In this document: piece by piece, positions 10,146 through 20,327 of the stretch
How the letters are laid out: each line of letters opens with the position of its first letter
Numbering within the stretch: position 1 is the stretch's first letter
Source: Diadophis punctatus similis
Taxonomy: Eukaryota > Chordata > Lepidosauria > Squamata > Dipsadidae
Assembly: GCA_023053685.1 (NCBI GenBank)
Contig: JALIGW010000144.1
Location: 355,428 to 419,427, forward strand
Direction of reading: 5' to 3'
Length of the DNA stretch: 64,000 nucleotides
The notes under the pieces: model-generated
Database searches by the model: none
What the model was told of the DNA's origin: nothing
The model's input: the letters and a program-made list of their open reading frames with translations, nothing else
Translations under genes and position numbers: made by a program

Positions 10146-10970
10146 ATCTGTCAATTAAAATGAGGACAATGTCAAAGAGCATTCTCTTTCCAACCCTGTC
10201 CTAATTCTTCTCCCTTGCTGAAATAAATACGAAAATGGTTAAAAATGATATTTGCTTTTACTGATTTCTATCACATTTTCTCCCTTTTTAATTTCTCTCT
10301 TTTGGTTACACTATATATGCACACCTCCAACCTTGCAGTAAATCATCTTTGTCACCACCATTAAATTTGATTGCATTCTTGAGCAAAAGTTGGTTTTCTT
10401 CCAACTACCTGATTCAGGGAAGGGGAAATTCAAGAGGACTAGAAGCAAAGGTTGCTTCATTATTTCAAAAAGCTGCCCTTGTCCTTCCTTGGGATAATTT
10501 TTTCCCTAAGTAGAAAATATTTAACCTCACTTAAGGAGAAAAATGATTTCTTAAATTAATGGTGGCATGTTCTCCGTGAGGAAAAAAGCTCATTCTCTCT
10601 GTGTACTGAAGCAGAAGAAGCAGCCGTAAATGTGAACTGGAGAACAATTTATGGTTCTTAGACTAGGAACCCAGGGAAGAAAATCAAAAAATACTTTGGT
10701 GTTGGTTTCAGCTTAAAGTAAGTGTAGAGCAATATCGTTTCTGCTCCTCTCCGCAATATCCAGACCCAAACCATTTTGGAAAAGAGAACTGATGAATAAC
10801 ATTTCTTTCATGGACAAGAGCAGAGAAATTTCAGCCCGGCTCTTTCTTTCCTCAGTGACTAAATAGATGTTTCTAGGATGCTCATAAGAAGATGGAGAGT
10901 TAACTCATTCCTGCTCTTATCCCCTGGTATAAAGGAAGGGGAGGCAGGCTGTTCAAAAACCAGAGATGGC
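10146..10970. other. Unassigned sequence
   Basis: Longest stretch in the first 20 kb without recognised repeats; no coding signal or splice-flanked frame seen. Confidence 0.5.
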
Positions 10971-10975
10971 CTTTT

Positions 10976-11818
10976 CTAGAGGAGAGGAGGGAGAGGAGAG
11001 GAGGGAGAGGAGAGGAGAGGAGAGGAGAGGAGAGGAGAGGAGAGGAGAGGAGAGGTGAGGTGAGGTGAGGTGAGGTGAGGTGAGATGCAGGAGGGGAGAG
11101 AAGAGGAGTGGAGCAGTGAAGTGCAGGAGAGGAGAGGAGTGGAGAGGAGAGGTGAAGTGAAGTGAAGTGAAGTGCAGGAGAGGAGAGGAGAGGAGAGGAG
11201 AGGAGAGGAGAGGAGAGGAGAGGAGAAGTGAAGTGAAGTGAAGTGAAGTGAAGCGAAGCGAAGTGAAGTGAAGTGAAGTGAAGTGCAGGAGAGGAGAGGA
11301 GAAGTGAAGTGAAGTGAAGTGAAGTGCAGGAGAGGAGAGGAGAGGAGAGGAGAGGAGAGGACAGGACAGGACAGGAGAGGACAGGAGAGGACAGGAGAGG
11401 ACAGGAGCGGAGGAGAGGAGAGGACAGGAGAGGAGAGGAGAGGACAGGAGAAGTGAAGTGAAGTGAAGTGCAGGAGAGGAGAGGAGAGGAGAGGAGAGGA
11501 GAGGAGAGGAGAGGAGAGGACAGGAGAGGACAGAGAAGACAGGAGAGGACAGGAGAGGACAGGAGCGGAGGAGAGGAGAGGAGAGGAGAGGAGAGGAGAG
11601 GAGAGGAGAGGAGAAGACAGGAGAGGACAGGAGAGGACAGGAGAGGACAGGAGCGGAGGAGAGGAGAGGACAGGAGAGGAGAGGAGAGGAGAAGTGAAGT
11701 GAAGTGAAGTGAAGTGCAGGAGAGGAGAGGAGAGGAGAGGAGAGGAGAGGAGAGGAGAGGAGAGGAGAGGAGAGGAGAGGAGTGGAGAGGACAGGACAGG
11801 ACAGGACAGGACAGGAGA
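10976..11818 (+). repeat. 840-bp polypurine composite minisatellite
   Basis: Pentanucleotide-based blocks: (GAGGA)n, (GGTGA)n, (AGTGA)n, (GGACA)n, in repeating super-units that end GAAGTGCAGGAGAGG. Nearly pure purine with T and C only in block-specific places. The E/R/G-rich frames here are artefacts of the repeat. Confidence 0.95.
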
Positions 11819-11832
11819 AGCTCAGGGTTGAT

Positions 11833-12001
11833 CTGTGGAGTTCTTAATGCTCTCTTGTTTTTTTTTCCTTACAGAAATTTCATTACCTGAATGACCAGTG
11901 CTGATGACTGAGGGGTTTGTTCCAAACTGATGTTACCAGGCTGGGTAATGAAATGTTCACAAGCCAACAACCAAACTCAGAGAGCATCAAGAACTCCACA
12001 G
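11833..12001. mobile_element. Foldback element with hairpin core
   Basis: Inverted arms CTGTGGAGTTCTTAATGCTC (11833 on) and AGAGCATCAAGAACTCCACA (to 12001) enclose two further complementary blocks, ATTTCATTACC and GGTAATGAAAT. The core reads CTGATG-TTACC-loop-GGTAA-TGAAA (11927-11953). Resembles a retroelement untranslated end; family unresolved. Confidence 0.6.
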
Positions 12002-12161
12002 TTCAGCATCAGAGGCCAATGACCGAGATGAATGACACAGATTTCTAAAAGCCAATGGACTACCTCATAGGACTGTTGTACAAGAAAGTTGAAGGCCAGG
12101 CTGTGGTCTAGGCTGCCTGGAACTCAAGGAAAAAGCCTGGGACAGAAATCTGGACAAAGTA

Positions 12162-12559
12162 CAGATAGTCCTCAACCTGCAACAGTTCATTTAGTAAACG
12201 TTCAAAGTTACAACAGCACTGAAAAAAAGTGACTTCTTACCAATTTTCTCACTTATGATTGTTGCAGCATTTCCACGGTCACATGATCAAAATTCAGACA
12301 CTTGGCAGCTGAATCATATTTATGATGGTGGCATTGTCCCAGGGTCATATAATCCCTGTTTTGCGACCTTCTGGGAAGCAAAATCAACGGGGAAGCCATA
12401 GTCAATTAACAACCGTGTTACAAACTTTACAACTGCAGGGATTCAAGAAAGGTTGTAAGATGGGACAATGAATACACAAATATGTATTGCATATGTATAC
12501 AACTGTCTCGCTCCGCAACAGAAATTTTGGGCTCGATTGTGATCGTCCTTGACTACTTA
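12162..12559. mobile_element. Tigger-like MITE, near full length
   Basis: Starts CAGATAGTCCTCAACCTGC and ends near TTGACTACTTA with TA on both sides. Inner blocks: GTTCATTTAGTAAACGTTC, GTGACTTCTTACCAATTTTC, AACAACCGTGTTACAAAC. About 398 bp, non-coding. Confidence 0.7.
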
Positions 12560-12596
12560 TATTAGGAGAATATACAAATAAATACCACGTCTAGTG

Positions 12597-12856
12597 CAGG
12601 AATGGTTTTCACTTAGCTTCCCTACCGGTTCGCAATTGTGAGCGTGTGTGTGCACGAGCTCACTACGCTCACACGCGCCACCTACGCATATAAGCACGGC
12701 CGGCCATGCATGCACTTTACTCGCTTTCCGCGCATGCACCCGGCCTCAAAGACGGCATTAAATAGGATGGCATTACATCCGGGCAGGTGGGCAGCACTTG
12801 CAATCGCCGCTACGGGTTCACCCGTACTGGACAGAACCGGCAGAATACCAGTTCTG
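12597..12856. mobile_element. hAT-type MITE, 260 bp
   Basis: Perfect 8-bp duplication GTCTAGTG (12589-12596 and 12857-12864). Begins CAGGAATGGTTTTCAC; GC-rich interior with GCATGCAC motifs; right end AGAATACCAGTTCTG. Confidence 0.85.
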
Positions 12857-13099
12857 GTCTAGTGTGTGCCAAGAATGTACTTGAGAAAAATGCATGCAGA
12901 ATTTTTACAAAGCATCTTTTAAGGTTTTTTTTTTAAACCCTGCACCTCTTCAAACAAGTTGTAGAATTTAAACAACTGGATGGGTGATGAGAATCAAAAC
13001 ATACACTGAATATGTATCTTAATTCAGATAGCTGCAAATTAATGCCAGTAATGAATATAAACTTTTCCTTCCCTTCTCTGCGTGTTTTATATATATACA

Positions 13100-13128
13100 C
13101 TGTATGTGTATGTGTATGTGTGAGTGTG

Positions 13129-13183
<55 letters not shown>
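13100..13183 (+). repeat. (GT)n microsatellite
   Basis: TGTATG, then TGAGTG, then about 22 GT units. Confidence 0.97.
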
Positions 13184-13185
<2 letters not shown>

Positions 13186-13189
13186 CCTT

Positions 13190-13301
13190 TTGCCAGATCA
13201 CCTGGTATACCCAAGTATGGGAGGGAGCATACTGCTTCCTTTCGCCTTTCAGCCCCACTCCAGGGGCCATGCATATTTGGGTATACCAGGTGATCTGGCA
13301 A
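13190..13301. repeat. Inverted repeat, 25-bp arms
   Basis: Arms TTGCCAGATCACCTGGTATA(CCCAA) at 13190-13214 and its exact complement at 13277-13301, 62-bp loop. Probably a small foldback MITE; abuts the GT tract. Confidence 0.8.
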
Positions 13302-13341
13302 GGAAAAAACATTTAATCTCTCCCCTGGTTCAGCTGATAGG

Positions 13342-13460
13342 GAGGAGATCTTGTGGCTTAGAGGTTAAAGCAACTGCCTAACAGGCAAGCAGCCCAAGTT
13401 CAAATCCCAGAACGGTATGGCTAGCTGATGAGAGCTAAATAGCTTGAAATAGATCTATAC
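13342..13460 (+). mobile_element. tRNA-derived SINE, second family, interrupted by hAT MITE
   Basis: Box A TGGCTTAGAGGTTAAAGC, box B GTTCAAATCCC, then GGTATGGCTAGCTGATGAG and AGCTTGAAATAGATCTATA. Same family as the reverse copy at 27159-27265. The hAT MITE 13461-13748 sits in it; a short remainder (ATCTATACTATATA) follows. Confidence 0.75.
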
Positions 13461-13748
13461 CAGGGGAGGGTTCCGGTTACGTTCGCTACTGGTGCACATC
13501 ACGAGCATGCGCGGAAGTGAAATCGCAACCCACCGTGCTATTTCACTTCCGCGTATGCTCAGGATGACATTACAAGCCGAAGCACAGCTGTGCTTCGGAG
13601 GAAGAATATGGGTCAGTATTCACACAAGGGTGGGTGGGAGGGCTTTTTCCCGACAGCTCAGGACGCGGAGAAGCGCCAAAAAATCACATCATCGTCGGGC
13701 TCCTACCGGAGCTGTGCTCCGCACCGCACCAGTAGGAACCCACCACTG
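13461..13748. mobile_element. hAT MITE in SINE
   Basis: Ends CAGGGGAGGGTTCCGG and AGGAACCCACCACTG; perfect 8-bp duplication ATCTATAC (13453-13460, 13749-13756). 288 bp. Confidence 0.9.
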
Positions 13749-13769
13749 ATCTATACTATATATAAAACT

Positions 13770-14194
13770 AATCCAAGGTAAAAAAAAATACATACCTCTG
13801 CTGAGAACATTGCAGAGTCACAAAGCTGTGGGTGAGTTTAGCTGGAGTTTATTTCTCGACCTAAAATCTATAATAGTGGCGAAGCTATATTTCAGATTTG
13901 AAGGCTGTGTGCAGTGACAGTTATTAGTTGGTGAGGTGCATATATGGATCTATCGACACAAATGCAGAGAGTTGTATTTATGGAGGCATTGCATTTATAT
14001 TTTGCTGTAATCTACGCGGACTCCAGGCAGTTTATAACAGTAAAATAAAATTAAAAAATAGTAAAACCAAACGCAGTATCATAAATGCAAGAAAACACAA
14101 AGGGCATTCTCTCCCATCCTGGTCCAAATGCCCTTGAGGAAAAAATATAAACTGTTTTTACTAACTTTGGGGAGATCTTTAGAGTGGATTCTAA
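13770..14194. other. Unassigned sequence
   Basis: No repeat ends or convincing frame; contains a short TTTATATTTTGCTGTAATC stretch of unknown origin. Confidence 0.45.
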
Positions 14195-15080
14195 AACAAT
14201 TAAAGGAACTAGGTTATGTTTGGTCTAATGAAGAGAACGACTAGTCTAGGGGTGGTATGATAGCAGTCTTCCAATATTTGAGGGGCTGTCACGGAGAAGA
14301 AGGGGTGGGCTTATTCTCCAAAGCAAGACAAGAAGTAACAATGGAAACTAATCAAGGAGAGAAGCAACCTAGAACTAAGGAGAAATTTCCTGACAGTGAG
14401 AACAATTACAGCAGTGGTTCTCAACCTTCCTAATGCCGCGACCCTTTAATTCAGTTCCTCATATTGTGGTGACCCCCAACCATAAAATAATAAAATTATT
14501 AAGAAACTCAGGGGTGGGTTCTAACTTACCTCACTGCCAGTTCGCTTTCTCCTGCGCTGCGCCTTGTAAGCACGTGGGCGCTTTGCGCACACACGCATGC
14601 GCAGTGCCGAATTTTTTTTTAAAAAATGCAAAAAAAAGCCAAAAACAAGATGGCGACACATGTGCATGTGCAGTGCCAGAAATTCAGTTTCTGCACATGC
14701 TCAGAAGTTCCCATGGTACAGAGTTGGTTTTTTTTGCAGTAGTCTATTTGCATGTGGGTGGACCTGCCTGGAGACGGATAGAGGAGCGGTGTCTCAGTTC
14801 CTAAGACCATCGGAAATATGTGTTTTCCGATGGTCTTAGGTGACCCCTGTGAAAGGGTCGTTTGACCCCCAAAGGGGTCGCGACCCACAGGTTGAGAACC
14901 GCTGAATTACAGTAATCCGTGGAATGGCTTGCCTTCAGATGTTGTGGGTGCTCCAACACTGGAGGTTTTTAAGAAGAGACTGGACAGCCATTTATTTGGA
15001 ATATTACAGAGTCTTCTGCTTGAGCGGGGGGTTGGACTAGAAGATCTCTAAGGTCCCTTCCAACCGTATCATTCTATGTT
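14195..15080 (+). mobile_element. CR1 LINE 3' end split by a SPIN-like hAT
   Basis: CR1 C-terminal coding region, frame broken (GTATGATAGCAGTCTTCC through GAGAAGCAACCTAGAACTA), interrupted at 14412-14904, then TGGAATGGCTTGCC, TTTTTAAGAAGAGACTGG and GGACTAGAAGATCTCTAAGG. Confidence 0.9.
14412..14904. mobile_element. SPIN-like hAT MITE in CR1
   Basis: Ends CAGTGGTTCTCAACCTTCC and GGTTGAGAACCGCTG, perfect 8-bp duplication AATTACAG (14404-14411, 14905-14912). Sub-terminal TAATGCCGCGACCCTTT, GTGACCCCCAACCATAAA and AGACCATCGGAAATATGTG match my memory of SPIN elements, a hAT family spread horizontally among tetrapods. A second MITE beginning CAGGGGTGGGTTCTAACTTA (14512 on, partial) is nested in it. 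Confidence 0.82.
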
Positions 15081-15502
15081 CATTGGATTCGAACCAGAAC
15101 TGAAGAAGGAAGCTATGTTACAGGTGTCTCAACATAAGGAATTTTCTGCTGCTTTTCTGCTATTATACGGATAGAAATGGATTGAAATAGGAACAAAGAA
15201 AGATCAAAGGACTGTAGCAAAAGTTTTGTATATTAGAGATGTGAATCTGAAAGTTGCCTTAGATAGAAGATGTTCACAAGATGTTTGAATATTCAAAGAT
15301 GAAGATACAGCATTTGGGTCATTACCAAGTTAGAAGGTTAAAGAATTGGATTGTCTATCTGGGAGTCAAAGTCCACATATCTTAAAGGTGACAAGTTTGA
15401 GAAGTGCCCATCTAAGAAATGCATATCCTAATGCACCTTTATCCTTTGCGTCTTACTCAGGAAATCAGGAGCATCTTCACCTGGGTGGAAAATTAAGCTT
15501 TC
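15081..15502. other. Unassigned sequence
   Basis: Nothing recognised. Confidence 0.5.
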
Positions 15503-16195
15503 TGTGACGACCTGTGGCAAGGCATGGAGGCAACCCAACCAGCTGATAGTTTGAACTCCCCTTTATTGCCCCAACTTAAACCCAAGTTTATGGCAAGTCC
15601 AGAGCAAAGCACTCACACACACACACCTCCAGCAGTCTCTGGCTGCGAGTAGTCTAGCAAAACACCATTAGCACGTTGGCTTCAAGGTCAGAAGTCCAGC
15701 AAGCAAAGGGAACAAGGCAGCAACAACGCAAGAAGTCCAGCAAACTCCAGACGCTGGCAACGGCACACGAAACTCCACAAATTCAGCGTTTGTTCCTGAC
15801 AGACACCTCTCCCCACGGCATCTCCTTAAGTCTCAGTCCCCGGGTGTGCTTTGTGAAGAGGGGCGGAGCGCTCTCCTCCCAAGTCGTCGGGTCAGCCTGT
15901 GCTGTTCCTGCCTCCTCTCCACTCTCCATGCTCAGGGATCAGGAGGGGGCGGTCCTTGCTCATCGCCTGAGCTCCGTTGCTGCTCTTCTCTACCGCCTGC
16001 TCTCTCGTCCCCTCTCTCTCAGTCGTCCTGCCCCCGTTCTTCCCTGCCGGCAAGCCATCCCAGGCCCATGGGACCTGGGATTGCCTCATCCTGCTCCTCC
16101 CTGCATTCCTCCAGAGCCAACGAAGCCGCACCCTCAACCTCCATCATCCCCAGCTCTGGCTCCTCCACAGACTCAGACTCCGACGGGCCATGACA
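15503..16195 (-). mobile_element. Solo LTR with 5-bp target duplication
   Basis: TG...CA boundaries (TGTGACGACC ... GGGCCATGACA as read on +), flanked by the perfect 5-bp repeat CTTTC (15498-15502, 16196-16200). Orientation minus because the reverse strand carries AATAAAGGGGAGTTC close to its 3' end, the expected polyadenylation signal. 693 bp, GC-rich in its U3 half. The 200-aa frame across it is fortuitous. Confidence 0.82.
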
Positions 16196-16200
16196 CTTTC

Positions 16201-17128
16201 CACCCTTCTCCCCAAAACAAAGCAAAAATCCTTGATGCATCAAAGCTGGAATGCCCCCAAAGTTCTGAGAACTTCTGATAAGAAGTACCTTCTCTAGCTG
16301 TCAACGCACGCCAAGAGAGGGTGAAAGAGGGCTTGTACAAGCCACCACGGCCAAATGTTGCATCTGAATGAAAAAAAAAGCCCACCAGTTCAGTGGAACA
16401 ATTCCCTCTTCCTAGTAAGTTCAAGAAACTCCCTGGGCTGCTCTTATCTCATTCCACCTTTGATGGATGCGTTTGTCTACAAAGATGGTTAGTCCAAGTA
16501 GCTGGAAAGCTTTGCATCAATTCCAGCAACTGGAACAATTAAGGAAGCTTTAGAAAGCCGGTGAATAGGCCTTCCCCGAGGATTCCTATCACAAAAGGAT
16601 AACACTTTCCATCCCCTTCTCCGGAGAGGGATGTTACAGTGGCCCCCCAACAATGCCGATGATCCCCGGAGCTCGTGTATTGTTGAGGAAGGTTATCATG
16701 GATTCATCTTCAACAGCCGAAGGAGCTTTGGAGAAATGTTGATATGCCTGTCAGTTCAGAGTCATTCTATATCGGGTTTTGAAAAGGAAAGCTGGTCTTT
16801 CAAAGAGAGAATCTGTGTTTCCCATTCAGACGGGAGCCGAGCTGTTGTTTTTTCCAGGAGCGGTTTGATCTGTGCGGCACGTGATTGTTGGACACATGGA
16901 TTTTGCAGGTTTTGTTTTCCCCGAACAATGCAAGCAAAAGTCGGACAAAGGCTATTTATCCTGCCCCGAATGTAAGATAATGATGTACACCTTGAATAAG
17001 GATGTCTCTCCAAGCTTCCATCAGCTCCCTTAGTCCAGATTTCAAACCCCAGTTAAATCCCAGGAGGAGAGGATATTTTCAGGAGAAAGGGTGGGATAAG
17101 TGTGCGAAATGGGAGCCAGTTTGGGGTA
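16201..17128. other. Unassigned sequence
   Basis: Contains an open frame of 114 codons (16631-16975) with ordinary composition but no recognisable domain, no clear start context and no neighbouring exon signal. CACTTTCCA occurs at both 16194 and 16605. Possibly old retroelement interior. Confidence 0.35.
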
Positions 17129-17130
17129 CA

Positions 17131-17195
17131 GGTAGTCCTTGACTTACAGCCACAATTGAGCCCACAATTTCTGTTGCTAAGCGAGACAGTTATAT
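17131..17195. mobile_element. Tigger-like MITE end
   Basis: TACAGGTAGTCCTTGACTTA, then CACAATTGAGCCC and TGTTGCTAAGCGAGACA; cut off by the microsatellite. Confidence 0.65.
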
Positions 17196-17230
17196 AGATA
17201 TACAATACATACAGTATCTTCCTCCAATCT

Positions 17231-17380
17231 AGATTGGATTGGATTGGATTGGATTGGATTGGATTGGATTAGATTAGATTAGATTAGATTAGATTAGATT
17301 AGATTAGATTAGATTAGATTAGATTAGATTAGATTAGATTAGATTAGATTAGATTAGATTAGATTAGATTAGATTAGATT
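17231..17380 (+). repeat. (GGATT)n to (AGATT)n microsatellite
   Basis: About 8 GATTG units then about 22 TTAGA units; a clean one-base switch. It abuts the 3' end of the reverse-strand CR1. Confidence 0.97.
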
Positions 17381-17810
17381 AACAGAGTTGGAAGGGACCT
17401 TGTGGGTCATCTAGTCCAACCCCCCGCTCAAGCAGAAGACCCTATACGATTTTTGACAAGTGGCTGTCCAGTTACTCTTCTTGAAAACCTCCAGTGATGA
17501 AGCTCCCACAATTTCTGAAGGCAACTTCTGTTCCATTGGTTGATGGTTCTCACTGTCAGAAAGTTCCTCCTTATTTCTAGGTTGAATCTCTCCTTGATCA
17601 GTTTCCATCCATTATTCCTTGTCTGGCCTTCAGGTGCTTTGGAAAATAGCTTGACCCCCTCCTCTCTGTGGCAGCCCCTCAAATATTGGAAGCCTGCTAT
17701 CATGTCTCCCCTGGTCTCCCTCTTCACTAGACTAGCTATGCCCAGTTCCTGCAACCATTTAGCCTCCAGTCCCCTCATTATCCTGGTTGCTCTTCTCTAA
17801 CCTTCACACC
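17381..17810 (-). mobile_element. CR1 LINE 3' end
   Basis: GGAAGGGACCTTGTGGGTC at left, through the complement of NSLPPEVV and RRTRGD coding blocks to CCTGGTTGCTCTTCTCT. Its CCCTATAC site (17439) is unoccupied. The frame of 116 codons at 17428-17778 (-) retains GLEAKWLQELGIASLVKR-like CR1 residues. Confidence 0.92.
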
Positions 17811-17867
17811 TATTCTGCATATAAAGTGGGTTGAATAAATAAGGAAAGCTTATTGTAAAATTGGATG

Positions 17868-17935
17868 CAGCTCACTTAACAACTGCCTTGCTTAGCAATT
17901 GAAATTCTGGACCTAAATGTGGACGTAAGTTGAGG
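17868..17935. mobile_element. Tigger-like MITE end
   Basis: CACTTAACAACTGCCTTGC through GTAAGTTGAGGACTCCAT. Confidence 0.55.
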
Positions 17936-17949
17936 ACTCCATATAACAG

Positions 17950-18008
17950 GGGTCTCCAACCTTGGCAACTTTAAGACTAGTGGACTTCAACTCCCAGAAT
18001 TCCCAACC
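17950..18008. mobile_element. hAT MITE fragment
   Basis: CAGGGGTCTCCAACCTTGGC and TGGACTTCAACTCCCAGAAT; matches the complete palindrome at 60908-61027. Right end missing. Confidence 0.65.
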
Positions 18009-18161
18009 TTTCTGGCTTGGCGGCCTGGCACAGGGGGTGTAGAGAGGAGATGGTTCTGGGTAAGTGGAAGGCCCATGAGTGCAGCTTCAGGCACATGTGC
18101 CCACCCGTTGTGCGAGTGCAGCTTCATGCGCACATTCAAGAGCCTGCCACTTGTGTGGACC

Positions 18162-18503
18162 CAGAGGTGGGATCCTACCTCTGATTGCCAGTGCGGTTAA
18201 TTGCTGACTTCGCGGCAGAGCCGAAGGCGCTGCTCGAGCCTGCTCCCGTTCACGGAGCGGGAGCATTCCCCGGGTGCTTTCCCCGCCCGCATGGAAGCCG
18301 CCCATGGCGTTCTTTTGCCCTACGCGCATGGCCCCATGCGCAGAGGGCAAAAGAACGCCATGGGCGGCTTCCATGCGGGCGGGGAAAGCGCCCGGGGAAT
18401 GCTCCCGCTCCGCGAACGGGAGCAGGCTCGAGCAGCGCCTTCGGCTCTGCCGCGAAGTCAGCAATTAACCGTACCGGCAATCAGAGGTAGGATCCCACCT
18501 CTG
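18162..18503. mobile_element. hAT-type full-length palindromic MITE
   Basis: A 342-bp palindrome, ends CAGAGGTGGGATCCTACC and complement, perfect 8-bp duplication TGTGGACC (18154-18161, 18504-18511). The arms contain long complementary blocks (GCGTTCTTTTGCCCT; CCGCCCGCATGGAAGCCGCC) and carry overlapping frames on both strands, which are not genes. Confidence 0.93.
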
Positions 18504-18630
18504 TGTGGACCAGTTCTTTTCAAATTTCACATTTTTATTGAGTTATAATATATTGTCAAATACAAAAGTAAATAGAAAAGCAGTGGGGGTGGAAAAGGGG
18601 GAAGAGAAGTGAGGAAGGATAAGAAAAAGG

Positions 18631-18866
18631 AGCCGAGGTGGCGCAGTGGTTAAAAGCAGCACTGCAACCTTCAGCTGATTGCTAGTTCAGCAGTTCAGCT
18701 GTTCAAATCTCACCAGGCTCAAGGTTGACTCAGCCTTCCATCCTTCTGAGGTCGGTAAAATGAGGACCCAGATTGTTGGGGGCAATATGCTGAACTCTGT
18801 AAACCAATTAAAGAGGGCTGTAAAGCACTATGAAGCGGTATATAAGTCTAAGTGCTAAGTGCTAAA
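18631..18866 (+). mobile_element. Sauria-type SINE
   Basis: AGCCGAGGTGGCGCAGTGG (box A), GTTCAAATCTCACC (box B), GACTCAGCCTTCCATCCTTC, GGGGGCAATATGCTGAACTC, GCGGTATATAAGTCTAAGTG. Confidence 0.92.
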
Positions 18867-19435
18867 AGAAAAAAGAAAAAGAAGCATCGACTTCCAGCTC
18901 TCTCTGTTGCAGTAAAATAAGGCATGAACGTCAAATCACAACTTTTTGCTTTTTCATAATAATATGAACCAGCCATTTCTATAAAGATCTATCAGTCTAA
19001 TCGGTAAAACCCAAAGTCAGAGTTTCATTCTTTTCCACATCAAGCATGAAGTTCAGAAGTGGTTTCCATGTGGAAACAAAAGTACTTATGCTCTTTTCTT
19101 TAATCAAAGCGGTCAATTTTGCCATTTCAGCCAACTCCACCAGCTTCTGCAGCCATTCCTCCATTGTGGGGATCGAAGTGTCCTCCCATTTTTGTGCATA
19201 CAATAGTCTTGCTGCAGTCAACGTATATAATAACAAAGTTCCAAATTTTTTCTCCCGTTCTTTTTCCATTAGGCCCAAAAGGAACAGTTCTGGTTTCATT
19301 TTTATCTCCATTTTTGAAATGTTCTATATTAAAATGTAAATCATACTCCAAATTTTTTTTCCACTTTATGGCATGTCCACCATAGATGATAAAAAGTCCC
19401 TTCTTTACACTTCCACCATTCATTTGACATACATA
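18867..19435. other. Unassigned AT-rich sequence
   Basis: Several ~100-codon frames on both strands but none with recognised motif. The reverse frame 18997-19311 has LINE-like composition (EREKKFGTLLLY...) and could be a squamate L1 ORF2 remnant; unproven. Confidence 0.35.
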
Positions 19436-19685
19436 AGAGCCGAGGTGGCGCAGTGGTTAAATGCAGCACTGCAGGCTACTGCTAGTTCAGCAGTTCAGCT
19501 TTTAAAATCTCACCGGTTCAAGGTTGACTCAGCCTTCCATCCTTCTGAGGTCGGTAAAATGAGGACCCAGATTGTTGGGGGCAATATGCTGAACTCTGTA
19601 AACCCCTTAGAGAGGGCTGTAAAGCACTATGAAGCGGTGTATAAGTCTAAGTGCTATTGCTATTGCTATTGCTATTGCTATCTTA
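19436..19685 (+). mobile_element. Sauria-type SINE with TGCTAT tail
   Basis: Box A GAGCCGAGGTGGCGCAGTGG; body as at 18631; tail of five TTGCTA units. Confidence 0.92.
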
Positions 19686-19689
19686 GATA

Positions 19690-19985
19690 AGCTGATCCGC
19701 ATTATTCCCACCCTGCCAGCCTTCAGAAAAGCAGTAAAAACATGGCTTTGTCAACAGGCCTGGGGCCAATGATTTTAATACAATATCGATTATTCTTGGC
19801 CCCATGAATGATTTATTGGATGGGTTTTTAAATTGTGGTTTTCAATGTTTTTAAATGTTTTAATATTTACTGTTTTTAATGTGTGTTTTTTATATTTGTT
19901 GTTGCATATGAATTTTTATTGTTGTGAGCCGCCCAGAGTCTCTGTGGAGTGGGTGGCATACAAATGCAACTAATAAATAAATAAA
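19690..19985 (+). mobile_element. LINE 3' end with (AATA)n tail
   Basis: GTTGTGAGCCGCCCAGAGTC and GGGTGGCATACAAATGCAAC then (AATA)n. A widespread squamate LINE tail, probably L2/CR1 group; the exact clade is not determined. Confidence 0.65.
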
Positions 19986-20014
19986 TAAATAAATAAAGAG
20001 AGAGAGAGAGAGAC

Positions 20015-20073
<59 letters not shown>

Positions 20074-20076
20074 GAA

Positions 20077-20152
<76 letters not shown>

Positions 20153-20240
20153 GTAGGTAGGTAGGTAGGTAGGTAGGTAGGTAGGTAGGTAGGTAGGTAG
20201 GTAGGTAGGTAGGTAGGTAGGTAGGTAGGTAGGTAGGTAG

Positions 20241-20325
<85 letters not shown>

Positions 20326-20327
20326 CA
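19975..20327 (+). repeat. Composite tetranucleotide array (Bkm-like GATA/GACA)
   Basis: Successive homogeneous blocks (AATA)n, (GA)n, (CAGA)n, (TAGA)n, (TAGG)n, (TAAG)n. Adjacent tetranucleotide blocks differ by one base. The poly-[12 protein letters not shown] frames on the reverse strand are artefacts. Confidence 0.97.

Noticed and set aside
15676..16278. 200-codon frame, Pro-rich
   Set aside because: Lies in a solo LTR on the strand opposite to its inferred transcription.
16631..16975. 114-codon frame with ordinary composition
   Set aside because: No homology I can name, no splice or promoter signals, no neighbouring exon; left as unassigned.
18631..18720. Possible tRNA gene (boxes A and B)
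   Set aside because: The promoter belongs to a Sauria-type SINE repeated seven times in the window; the acceptor stem is not formed.
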